Source: UBA9676 sp036522155
GTDB taxonomy: Bacteria; Actinomycetota; Actinomycetes; Streptosporangiales; Streptosporangiaceae
Length of the DNA: 10,888 bases
NCBI GenBank assembly: GCA_036522155.1
Contig: DATDGI010000212.1
Span: forward strand, 1 to 10,888
Direction: 5' to 3'
The translations under genes and the position numbers were made by a program. How positions within the stretch are numbered: position 1 is the stretch's first letter; each line of letters starts with the position of its first letter. Of the stretch, positions 1 to 5,294 are shown piece by piece. The notes under the pieces were generated by a model. It ran no database searches. It was not told the DNA's origin and saw nothing but the letters and a program-made list of their open reading frames with translations.

Positions 1-81
1 CGGCCTGCCCCGCCCCGACGGGCGCGGCAGCACCCGCTCCAGATCAGCCCACTGCTCATCAGTCAGATCCCCACGGCCCAC
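1..81 (-). CDS. IS5-family transposase, N-terminal fragment (runs off the left edge)
   Basis: On the minus strand a GTG at 81-79 opens a frame reading VGRGDLTDEQWADLERVLPR and continues P-S-G-R-G-R-P to the window edge. The opening 'GRGDLTDEQWADLE..LP' is the characteristic start of IS5-family DDE transposases, seen in many Streptomyces and other actinomycete elements (the DUF4096-type N-terminal region). An in-frame TGA at 96-94 lies upstream with no ATG between, so GTG at 81 is the natural start, although no good ribosome-binding site is visible. The catalytic DDE residues are outside the window. Whether the gene is intact, or split into two overlapping frames as is common in this family, cannot be judged. 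Identity as a transposase start is secure; the exact IS group is not. Confidence 0.8.
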   Translation of the reverse strand, partial: MGRGDLTDEQWADLERVLPRPSGRGRP

Positions 82-134
82 ACCAAGATCATTTCAGTGG
101 CGAGCCGCACCAGGATCAACTTCTGAAACACGCC
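1..134 (-). mobile_element. Terminal part of an IS5-type insertion sequence
   Basis: The left edge of the window cuts an insertion sequence. Visible are the first 27 codons of its transposase (1-81, minus) and about 50 bases of its outer non-coding end. Read from the outside on the minus strand, that end begins GGGCGTGTTTCAGAAGTTGA. The boundary is placed just before the TA at 136-137, because IS5-family groups commonly duplicate a short TA-containing target such as TA, TNA or CTAG, and the bases at 135-138 read ctag. The opposite inverted repeat and target duplication lie outside the window, so the boundary is inferred. The element sits immediately downstream of the YtxH-like gene and appears to supply part of its stop codon. 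Confidence 0.6.
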
Positions 135-482
135 CTAGGCGGCCGGGCCGTGCCCGTCCCGCTCCGGCCGCCCGTTCTTGCCGGTGGCCGCCGCGCCGCC
201 GTTGGTGGCCTCGCCGTCGCCGTCCCGGCCGTGCGGTGTCGCCCCGACCCGGCTGCGGGCGGCCCCGGCCAGTTTGGGCATCTGGTCGGCGATCTTGCTT
301 CTGGTGTTCTTGGCCAGGTCGGCGGCCTGGGCCTGAACGGCACCGGCCGCCTGCTGGACGGCCGGGCTGTCCGCCGCCTTGCGCGCGAGCCTGGCCAGCT
401 GCTCGTAGCGCTCCCGGCCCGCCCTCGCGCCCAGTACATAGCCGACGCCGAGGCCGACCGCGAACACGAATCGGTGCCGCAT
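135..482 (-). CDS. Small YtxH-like membrane-anchored protein
   Basis: A 115-residue protein. Residues 5-20 (FVFAVGLGVGYVLGAR) form one short glycine-rich hydrophobic helix, followed by the basic motif RAGRERYEQLARLARKAA. The middle (about 24-75) is a long Ala/Gln/Lys-rich amphipathic helix, and the last 40 residues are a low-complexity Gly/Ala/Asp tail. This layout matches the small YtxH-type proteins frequent in actinobacteria, which have a membrane anchor and a cytoplasmic helix. Their function is not firmly known, though Bacillus relatives are stress-induced. The ATG at 482 has a good ribosome-binding site (GGAAGGGAATCTG-ATG). The stop is a TAG at 137-135 that coincides with the inferred edge of the IS element, so the natural C-terminus may have been longer. 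It is divergent from the tRNA gene, with about 200 bases between. Confidence 0.72.
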   Translation of the reverse strand: MRHRFVFAVGLGVGYVLGARAGRERYEQLARLARKAADSPAVQQAAGAVQAQAADLAKNTRSKIADQMPKLAGAARSRVGATPHGRDGDGEATNGGAAATGKNGRPERDGHGPAA

Positions 483-559
483 CAGATTCCCTTCCGTGAA
501 CGAGCCTGCGTGGTCGACTTCCCCCCGACAGGCGGGTGTACTCCTCTGGCCATGCCCCC

Positions 560-578
560 GTCACACCGATGTCACACC
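560..578. repeat. Two 8-bp direct repeats one helical turn apart
   Basis: The sequence gtcacacc occurs at 560-567 and again at 571-578, giving an 11-bp period. It lies about 80-100 bases upstream of the YtxH-like start and about 110 bases upstream of the tRNA. Repeats at this period place two protein contacts on the same DNA face. Actinobacterial PHO boxes also use 11-bp direct repeats, but their core (GTTCACC) is only loosely similar. Whether it is a regulator site is inference. Confidence 0.3.
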
Positions 579-622
579 GCCGCCCGCTGGCTGCCGGAGA
601 AGCAGCCATCCCGCCGGTGCGC

Positions 623-628
623 TACCCT
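623..628 (+). promoter_or_regulatory. Possible -10 element for tRNA-Asn
   Basis: TACCCT at 623-628 fits the loose actinobacterial -10 pattern TANNNT. It would start transcription about 50-55 bases before the mature tRNA, a usual leader length. No convincing -35 hexamer lies 17-18 bases upstream, so this is only a candidate. Confidence 0.2.
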
Positions 629-688
629 TGTGCCCGCGACCGCAAGGTATGGGCCACCGCCCGGTTCCGGTGTCCTTGTGTCGGCTGA

Positions 689-764
689 TCCCGCGTAGCT
701 CAATCGGCAGAGCGTCCGGCTGTTAACCGGCAGGTTATAGGTTCGAGTCCTATCGCGGGAGCCA
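689..764 (+). tRNA. tRNA-Asn (anticodon GTT), CCA encoded
   Basis: The full cloverleaf can be drawn by eye. The acceptor stem is TCCCGCG (689-695) with CGCGGGA (754-760), followed by discriminator G761 and an encoded CCA at 762-764. The D stem is GCTC/GAGC (698-701, 710-713). The anticodon stem begins at 715, the loop is CTGTTAA (720-726) and the anticodon GTT is at 722-724. The T stem is ATAGG/CCTAT (737-741, 749-753) around the loop TTCGAGT. The anticodon identifies asparagine. The outermost anticodon-stem position (715 with 731) is a T-C mismatch, where four good G-C pairs otherwise hold the stem. This is mild and does not suggest a pseudogene. No integrase gene is visible next to it. Confidence 0.96.
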
Positions 765-783
765 GGCGGGTTGCCTGCTCACC

Positions 784-796
784 GCCCCTCCGGGGC
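784..796 (+). terminator. Possible hairpin terminator after tRNA-Asn
   Basis: gcccc (784-788) pairs with ggggc (792-796) across a three-base loop, 20 bases past the tRNA. There is no T-run after it. A second hairpin lies at 824-843 (ccggggg with ctcccgg, one G-T pair, six-base loop). Either could end the tRNA transcript, since high-GC actinomycetes often use terminators without T-runs. Confidence 0.3.
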
Positions 797-934
797 TGGC
801 TGGCCGGCGCCCGCGCCGCCATTCCGGGGGTATGACCTCCCGGGCTCCTGCTGGGGTTTGTGCTGGGTACCCCGTTGCTGGCCGCTCTTCTTGTCATGCC
901 GTCCGGGCGTGTCGCGGGAGCTGGGTGGGAAGCA

Positions 935-958
935 TTGACACGTAGGCGCAGTTTGCGC
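935..958 (+). promoter_or_regulatory. Candidate -35 box with adjoining small dyad
   Basis: A perfect TTGACA (935-940) is followed at 946-958 by the inverted repeat gcgca-gtt-tgcgc. It lies about 135 bases upstream of the 1073 start codon. A clear -10 (TANNNT) at the right spacing is missing; tgaggt at 959-964 is the nearest match. If the box is real, the dyad would sit between -35 and -10, where a repressor could act. The assignment is weak. Confidence 0.25.
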
Positions 959-1072
959 TGAGGTTCGTCATGTGAACTCCCGTGCGGTGCATGGCCCGTT
1001 CCGGCGGCGCCGCCACCAGCCCGCGCCCGCTGGCCGTCCGGCCATCCGGGGCGCTATCTGAGAGAGGTACCT

Positions 1073-1885
1073 ATGAGCGCGTGGAACGCGTTGACCTACG
1101 AGGGGAAAGACACCATCCTCCGGGTCGTCCGCGAGGAGGCGGACCGCATGTACGCGATGGCCGAGGCACCCGGCGCCTGGGAAGCTCCCACCGCGGCAGG
1201 TGACTGGCAGGTCCGCGACATCATCGGCCACATCGTCGACACCACCGAGGGCTACTTCAAGTCGTTCGAGGTCGCCCGGGCAGGCGGCTCTCGGGACGTG
1301 CACGGGCTGCCTGCCATGCACGAGCTGGCGGGGGCCGGCGGGCGCTCGTTCCGTGGCGTCCCCCAGGCCGAGATGATGGGCCGCGTCCGCGCCGACCTCG
1401 ACAAGATCCTTGACCTGCTGGGCGGGATCCCCGAGGACGAGTGGGGGAGCTTCATGGCCCCGCACGCGTACATGGGGCCGGTGCCGCCGTCCATCTACGC
1501 CGGTGGCCAGCTCATGGACTACGGCGTGCACTCCTGGGACATCCGCGAGGGCATCGGCCGCGCGCACGCGCTCTCCGCGGACGCGGCTGACCTGCTGGTG
1601 CCGTACATGTTCATCGTCTGGCAGTACACCATCCGGGCCAGCGCCGACCTCACCCCGTTCACCATCGGCCTCACCGTCACCGGGCGCAACGCGGCGAGCT
1701 ACCGGATCAGCATCTCCGAGCAGGGGATGTCGTACGAGCCGGGCGACGTCAGCGACCTGCCGGCCGTGCTCGACTTCGACGCCGGCGGGCTGGTGCTGAC
1801 GGCGTTCGGCCGGATCAACGGCGGCAACGCGCGCGGGGACCAGGCCCTCGCGGACCGGTTCCTGAACCTCTTCTACCGGATCTGA
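1073..1885 (+). CDS. DinB / mycothiol-dependent maleylpyruvate isomerase-fold protein
   Basis: A 270-residue protein with the layout of the actinobacterial mycothiol-dependent maleylpyruvate isomerase family. The N-terminal four-helix DinB-like domain (about 12-165) contains W45-x-V-R-D-I-I-G-H53 and D149-Y-G-V-H153-S-W-D156. These correspond to the family's metal-binding pattern of His, then acidic-x3-His. The known isomerase uses Glu at the acidic position and here it is Asp149. Residues about 190-270 form a small SCP2-like C-terminal domain ending in G-R-I-N-G-G-N-A-R-G-D, a typical family ending. Members bind a divalent metal and usually use mycothiol, but most are of unknown substrate. 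Start ATG 1073 has the ribosome-binding site GAGAGG six bases upstream. It is a single gene converging on the acyl-CoA ligase. Membership of the fold is secure; the substrate is unknown. Confidence 0.82.
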   Translation: MSAWNALTYEGKDTILRVVREEADRMYAMAEAPGAWEAPTAAGDWQVRDIIGHIVDTTEGYFKSFEVARAGGSRDVHGLPAMHELAGAGGRSFRGVPQAEMMGRVRADLDKILDLLGGIPEDEWGSFMAPHAYMGPVPPSIYAGGQLMDYGVHSWDIREGIGRAHALSADAADLLVPYMFIVWQYTIRASADLTPFTIGLTVTGRNAASYRISISEQGMSYEPGDVSDLPAVLDFDAGGLVLTAFGRINGGNARGDQALADRFLNLFYRI

Positions 1886-1898
1886 ACTCTGGCCCCGG

Positions 1899-1916
1899 CC
1901 GGAACTTCTGGTCCGG
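1899..1916. terminator. Hairpin between convergent genes
   Basis: ccggaac (1899-1905) pairs with ggtccgg (1910-1916) with one mismatch and a ttct loop, 13 bases after the DinB-like stop. It is a plausible terminator for the plus-strand gene and, being symmetrical, possibly for the convergent ligase. There is no T-run. Confidence 0.4.
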
Positions 1917-1928
1917 GCGGGGCGGGTG

Positions 1929-1944
1929 AGGGGCGGCCGCCCCT
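1929..1944. terminator. 16-bp perfect palindrome in the convergent gap
   Basis: AGGGGCGGCCGCCCCT is a perfect 16-bp palindrome, 20 bases beyond the ligase stop codon. It can fold as a 6-bp GC stem with a 4-base loop. Together with the 1899-1916 hairpin it makes a likely bidirectional terminator. Confidence 0.4.
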
Positions 1945-1964
1945 GCACTTCGCGCTGCGCGCTC

Positions 1965-3563
1965 TTATACGTTCCGGGCCGGCCGCCCGTCACCCGCGCT
2001 GGTGGCTTCGGCGTCCCATTCGGTGTCGGTGTGACCCGCGGGGAGGCGGTGCTTGGCGACGCGGGCCGTGGGTGTGTGGGGGAGTTCGTCGATGGCCTCC
2101 CAGAACCGGGGGACCTTGTAGGGGGCGAGAAGTCCTGCCGCGTGGGCCTGGAGGGCAACGAAATCTGGTTTGGTGCCGGGGGCGGGGACGATGAAGGCTT
2201 TGATCTCCTCCTCGGTGAGGTCGGAGGGGACCCCGATGACGGCGCATTCGAGGACGGCGGGGTGGCTGGTCAGGGCTTCCTCGACCTCGGCGGGGGACAG
2301 GTTCTCACCGCGCCGGCGGAGCACTTCTTTCTGGCGGGCGATGAACGTGTAGGTGCCGTGGCTGTCCACGGTGACCAGATCGCCGGTGTGCAGCCAGCCG
2401 TCGGGGGTGATCGCGGCCGCCGTTTCCTCCGGCATGCCGTAGTAGCCGGGGGTGATCACCGGGTTGCGCAGCAGCAGCTCGCCGGTCTCGCCGGGGGGCA
2501 GGTCGCGGCCCCCGGCGTCGACCACCCGCCCCTCGTTGATCACGCCGAGCCGCGGGTGCTGGCGCAGGCGGCCGAGCGTCTCGTAGGGCCGGGCGCCGTG
2601 CGGCCAGATCAGGCCGTACGGGCTTTCCGACATCGCGTAGCCGACGATGATGCGCAAGCCGAACCGGCGCTCGATCTCCTCCTGCCGCTCCCGCGCCGGG
2701 GCTGGGCCGGTGTAGCACAGCCGGAGCGGCGTGTCCGCGTCACCATCCCGGGCCGGCTGGCGCATGAGGATTTCCAGCATCGCCCCGATCGCGTTGAACT
2801 CGGTGGCGCCGTGCCTGCGGGCCGAGTCCAGGAAGGTGCTGGCCGAGAAACGCGGCAGCAGGATCAGCCCGGCCCCGATGGCGAGCGAGCCCATCACCGA
2901 GTAGGCCGGGGCATTGATGTGGAACAGCGGCAGGGAGGTCATCAGCCGGTCGGCGGCGGTGAGCCCCATCCAGTACGGGAAGCCTTCCCCGGCCAGGACG
3001 TAGGCCCGGTGCGTCTGCATGACGAGCTTGGACCGGCCGGTCGTGCCCGAGGTCGGGATGAGGATGGCCAGATCGGACGGGCTCAGGCCCGCGGCCGGCA
3101 GCCGCCCGCCGCCCCGGCCGTCGCTGGCCGCGGACCAGTTCCTGGTCAGGTCGTCGGCGTCCAGCACCCCGAGTCCGGGCAGGCCAGCTACGTCCGCGTC
3201 GGCGACCAGCGAGGCGAGCCCGGCGTCGGTGATGAGCGCCCGCGGCCGGGTCTGGTGCACCAGCCCGGCCAGTTCCGCGGGCGCGCTGCGGGGGTTCACT
3301 GGCACGGTGACGGCGCCGAGGCAGGCCAGTGCGAGCCAGCAGATCAGATACGGCGGGGTGGTACGGGCGGTGGTCATGACCAGGTCGCCGTGCCCCACGC
3401 CGAGCGAGCGCAGCGCCGCCGCGGTCGTGGCTACCTGGGCCCGGGCCCCGCCGAACGTCAGCGAGCCGTCGTCGGTGCGGATCCAGATGCCGTCGCGGTC
3501 CCGGTCGGCCGCGTCGGACAACAGCTCCGGGATCGTGCGGGACGGCGCGATCCCGTCAGCCAT
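1965..3563 (-). CDS. AMP-forming acyl-CoA ligase (ANL superfamily)
   Basis: This 532-residue enzyme should activate a carboxylic acid with ATP to an acyl-adenylate and then to its CoA thioester. All the hallmark motifs are present: the P-loop PTSGTTGRSK (170-179), the aromatic/acidic YAMSES motif (309-314), WLHTGDLVTVD (390-400) with the ATP-ribose Asp395, the hinge region R410-Q-K-E-V-L-R-R-R-G-E-N (410-421), and the C-terminal catalytic lysine region ending A-R-V-A-K504. Length is normal for the family. The overall look resembles the crotonobetaine/carnitine-CoA ligase and cyclohexanecarboxylate-type subgroups, but the substrate cannot be read. Start ATG 3563 lacks a clear ribosome-binding site; a TATTGT seven bases upstream suggests leaderless translation. 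It lies 50 bases downstream of the membrane protein and on the same strand as the importer operon. Confidence 0.92.
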   Translation of the reverse strand: MADGIAPSRTIPELLSDAADRDRDGIWIRTDDGSLTFGGARAQVATTAAALRSLGVGHGDLVMTTARTTPPYLICWLALACLGAVTVPVNPRSAPAELAGLVHQTRPRALITDAGLASLVADADVAGLPGLGVLDADDLTRNWSAASDGRGGGRLPAAGLSPSDLAILIPTSGTTGRSKLVMQTHRAYVLAGEGFPYWMGLTAADRLMTSLPLFHINAPAYSVMGSLAIGAGLILLPRFSASTFLDSARRHGATEFNAIGAMLEILMRQPARDGDADTPLRLCYTGPAPARERQEEIERRFGLRIIVGYAMSESPYGLIWPHGARPYETLGRLRQHPRLGVINEGRVVDAGGRDLPPGETGELLLRNPVITPGYYGMPEETAAAITPDGWLHTGDLVTVDSHGTYTFIARQKEVLRRRGENLSPAEVEEALTSHPAVLECAVIGVPSDLTEEEIKAFIVPAPGTKPDFVALQAHAAGLLAPYKVPRFWEAIDELPHTPTARVAKHRLPAGHTDTEWDAEATSAGDGRPARNV

Positions 3564-3570
3564 GCCTATG

Positions 3571-3576
3571 ACAATA
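3571..3576 (-). promoter_or_regulatory. Candidate -10 element for a leaderless ligase mRNA
   Basis: On the minus strand TATTGT (3576-3571) fits TANNNT and lies seven bases before the ATG at 3563. Transcription would then begin at the A of the start codon. Leaderless mRNAs with exactly this geometry are common in actinobacteria, and the gene has no Shine-Dalgarno sequence. No good -35 hexamer is seen. Confidence 0.4.
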
Positions 3577-3613
3577 CGTGCCGGCCAGCGGGCGGCGGGA
3601 GATCACCCACTGG

Positions 3614-4327
3614 TCAGGCTGGCCTGCTGCGGAGCCAGACGGCCAGGGCGCCGAGCCCGGCCAGCAGCAGGACGGTGCCCGGCAAGAGCACCACCGGCAG
3701 CGCAGCGGCGGGCTGCCAGAAATTGGCCACCAGCGCGGTCGCCGTGTAGATCAGCGCGATCACGGCCAGGCCCCGGCTCCGCTCGCTGCCGGTGAAGATC
3801 CACAGGCCGACGGCGATGGCCAGGAACTCGACCGTGCCCTGCATCCACAGGTCGGCCAGCAGGGTCGGCTGCCACCGGCTGGCCAGTGCCGCCCACACCA
3901 GCGGCAGCACCAGCCCGGCCACGGTGAGCACCACCCCGGCGATCCGGTAGCCGCGGCCGGGCACCGCGGTGCCGGCCCGGCGTGCCTGCCAGCGGTACCA
4001 GGCCAGGGTCAGCAGGTACCCTCCCACCAGCGCCTCCAGCCAGTACCAGCCGAGCAGGAAACTGGTGTTGACGAACCAGGGGCCGAAGGGCAGGAAGCGG
4101 CGGCTGCTGAAGAAGAAGGTGAGGCTCGACGCGTAGGCCGGCGAACTCTGCAGCGGGGCGTACGCGACCCAGCCGGCCGGCAGGGGAATCCTTGGGTACA
4201 GCGGGGCGGCGGCCCAGCTGAGCAGGCCGAACAGTACCAGCGGGAACCAGTAGGTGGGCCGGGCCTGTGGCTGTGCCCGCCCGGGCGCCGGAGCCGGCTC
4301 GGTGGGCACGGGGGTGTCGTCGGACAT
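3614..4327 (-). CDS. Membrane protein of unknown function, about six helices
   Basis: A 237-residue protein. Residues 1-24 are a Pro/Ala-rich cytoplasmic lead. Likely membrane helices lie at about 25-43, 88-110, 127-150, 164-180, 185-203 and 208-232, ending in the basic tail WLRSRPA. The loop at 44-86 between helices 1 and 2 is large and aromatic. I recognise no catalytic or transport motif. The open frame extends to an ATG at 4414, but ATG 4327 (MSDDTPV) is chosen because GAGGAG lies five bases upstream and the extra 29 residues look like random GC-rich reading. The C-terminal 45 residues resemble the partial membrane protein at 10698-10888 (shared ALP-VLLP and R-x-RPA tail). It lies between the repeat block downstream of the TetR gene and the ligase gene. 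Confidence 0.75.
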   Translation of the reverse strand: MSDDTPVPTEPAPAPGRAQPQARPTYWFPLVLFGLLSWAAAPLYPRIPLPAGWVAYAPLQSSPAYASSLTFFFSSRRFLPFGPWFVNTSFLLGWYWLEALVGGYLLTLAWYRWQARRAGTAVPGRGYRIAGVVLTVAGLVLPLVWAALASRWQPTLLADLWMQGTVEFLAIAVGLWIFTGSERSRGLAVIALIYTATALVANFWQPAAALPVVLLPGTVLLLAGLGALAVWLRSRPA

Positions 4328-4417
4328 CTCGGCTCCTCGGGGCTGGCCGGCCTGGGTCGGCGGTCTGGTGTCGCTGGCCGCTGGCCCCACCAACCCCTCA
4401 GCAAGCCACCGCACATG

Positions 4418-4531
4418 CTAGTGGGGTGGCGGCGCCAGCGGCAGGGCTAGTGGCGTGGCGGCGCCAGCGGCAGGGCTAGTGGGGTGGCGGCGCCAGCGGG
4501 AGGCTAGTGGCGTGGCGGCGCGGGCGGGAGG
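4418..4531. repeat. Four tandem copies of a 29-bp unit
   Basis: Units begin with ctag at 4418, 4447, 4476 and 4504. The first two are 29 bp, the third is 28 bp, and the fourth is degenerate and lies inside the 3' end of the TetR gene. Each carries gtggcggcg, and the first three carry the odd dyad tggcg-g-cgcca. Copies 1 and 3 read ctagtggggtgg while copies 2 and 4 read ctagtggcgtgg. That alternation points to duplication of a 58-bp double unit. The fourth unit's cta at 4504-4506 is the TetR stop codon read on the minus strand. The block is the DNA between the regulator and the membrane-protein gene. Confidence 0.85.
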
Positions 4532-5133
4532 CCACGGCGGAGCAGTTCCAGCACGTCGTCAAGCACGTCCTCGGGCACGCGGCTGCCCGCGGTCCAGTCC
4601 GCCCAGCGCATCCCGATGAAGTTGCCGATCCCGGTGTAGATGTAGGCGATCACCTCGGGGTCGTACCGGGTGTCCACCTCCCGGTCCAGCTGGGCCCGGC
4701 GCACCCCACGGGCGTAGCCGCGGGCCAGGGTCTCGTAATACTCGCGGAATAGGCCCGGGTCGACGAACTCGGACTCACGGACGATCCGGTCCATCCACGG
4801 CCGCTGGGACAGCATGTCGAAGAAGGCGCGGAAGGCGGCCCGCTCCCGCTCCCGCTGCCCCTCGCCGGCCTGCTCGATCGCGGCCCGCATCGCCATCCGC
4901 AGGTCGGCGTTGATCTGGCGGACCACGGCGGCGAAGATCTCCGCCTTGGAGCCGAAGTGCGCGTAGAAGCTGCCGGTGGCGATGCCCGCCCGGGCGCAGA
5001 TGCCCGCCACCGTGGCGCGCCGGTAACTGCTCTCGCCGAACAGTTCCTCCGCGGCCCGCAGCAGCCGTTGCGCGGGCGGCTTGTCCGGGGCCGCCAGGGC
5101 CCGGCGGTTCGCCGCGATCGTCACGCCACTCAC
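4504..5133 (-). CDS. TetR/AcrR-family transcriptional regulator
   Basis: A 209-residue one-component repressor. The N-terminal helix-turn-helix (about residues 21-67 from the GTG at 5133) contains A-A-E-E-L-F, A-T-V-A-G-I-C-A-R-A-G-I-A-T-G-S-F-Y-A-H-F-G-S-K, the canonical TetR signature. The remaining helices form the ligand-binding domain, which cannot be matched to a ligand by eye. The frame stays open to an ATG at 5268, but that would place a large GC hairpin (5211-5255) and 45 low-complexity residues in the protein, so a start at GTG 5133 (GGACGG upstream) or GTG 5124 is preferred; ATG 5190 is a third option. The tail PPAPPRH and the stop lie in the 29-bp repeat. Its position just behind the importer operon suggests it controls that operon and perhaps the ligase (inference). 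Confidence 0.88.
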   Translation of the reverse strand: MSGVTIAANRRALAAPDKPPAQRLLRAAEELFGESSYRRATVAGICARAGIATGSFYAHFGSKAEIFAAVVRQINADLRMAMRAAIEQAGEGQRERERAAFRAFFDMLSQRPWMDRIVRESEFVDPGLFREYYETLARGYARGVRRAQLDREVDTRYDPEVIAYIYTGIGNFIGMRWADWTAGSRVPEDVLDDVLELLRRGLPPAPPRH

Positions 5134-5210
5134 CCCCGTCCGGGTAGCAGGCCGGCGGGCGGCCGTGGTGCGGGCCCGCCCGGCCGCCATTCCCCGGTTA
5201 GTGCCAGGGG

Positions 5211-5255
5211 CTGGCCCGTCACCGGCCGGGGATTCCCCCGCCGGTGACGGGCCAG
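5211..5255 (-). terminator. 16-bp perfect inverted repeat, likely end of the importer operon
   Basis: ctggcccgtcaccggc (5211-5226) is perfectly repeated in inverse at 5240-5255, with a 13-base centre that itself can pair gggg with cccc. It starts 40 bases past the binding-protein stop codon. A stem this long and GC-rich, without a T-run, is what terminators look like in actinomycetes. Alternatively it is an operator for the neighbouring TetR protein: a TATCAT at 5272-5267 (minus) stands just upstream and the repeat would overlap the start of the regulator's transcript. Confidence 0.65.
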
Positions 5256-5266
5256 GACCCGTGCGC

Positions 5267-5272
5267 ATGATA
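5267..5272 (-). promoter_or_regulatory. Candidate -10 element for the TetR gene
   Basis: TATCAT (5272-5267, minus strand) is a good match to TATAAT and lies between the binding-protein stop and the 45-bp dyad. The -35 position carries only a poor match. If used, the regulator's mRNA would begin with the dyad as a 5' stem-loop. Confidence 0.3.
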
Positions 5273-5294
5273 GTGGCCGCAGGCTAGCCGGGAA

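Larger units (their letters stand above)
765..1072. other. Gene-free stretch between tRNA-Asn and the DinB-like gene
   Basis: About 308 bases with no convincing coding frame on either strand. It holds the two weak hairpins after the tRNA, a 10-base repeat of the tRNA 3' end (tcgcgggagc at 753-762 and again at 912-921), a TTGACA at 935-940, and a small dyad gcgca-gtt-tgcgc at 946-958. The gene at 1073 is preceded by its ribosome-binding site. I see no RNA gene beyond the tRNA. Confidence 0.6.

Noticed and set aside
94..609. Several overlapping frames around the YtxH-like gene on both strands
   Set aside because: All are Arg/Pro/Gly-rich shadows; only the 135-482 frame has a membrane helix, a known protein layout and a ribosome-binding site.
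968..2158. 396-codon minus-strand frame across the DinB-like gene
   Set aside because: Antisense frame with low-complexity Pro/Arg/Val/Asp repeats, no conserved motif, and running into the ligase tail. The plus-strand gene is clearly the real one.
1926..3749. 607-codon open frame on the plus strand opposite the acyl-CoA ligase
   Set aside because: It is the antisense shadow of the ligase. Its composition is Gly/Arg/Gln/Asp-rich without any domain, while the minus strand carries a full set of ligase motifs.
4418..4503. CRISPR array
   Set aside because: The units are contiguous with no unique spacers and no cas genes are nearby; it is a plain tandem repeat.
5134..5268. Long TetR start at ATG 5268
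   Set aside because: The added region contains the 45-bp dyad and low-complexity sequence, and the resulting length is atypical. GTG 5133 or 5124 gives a normal TetR length.
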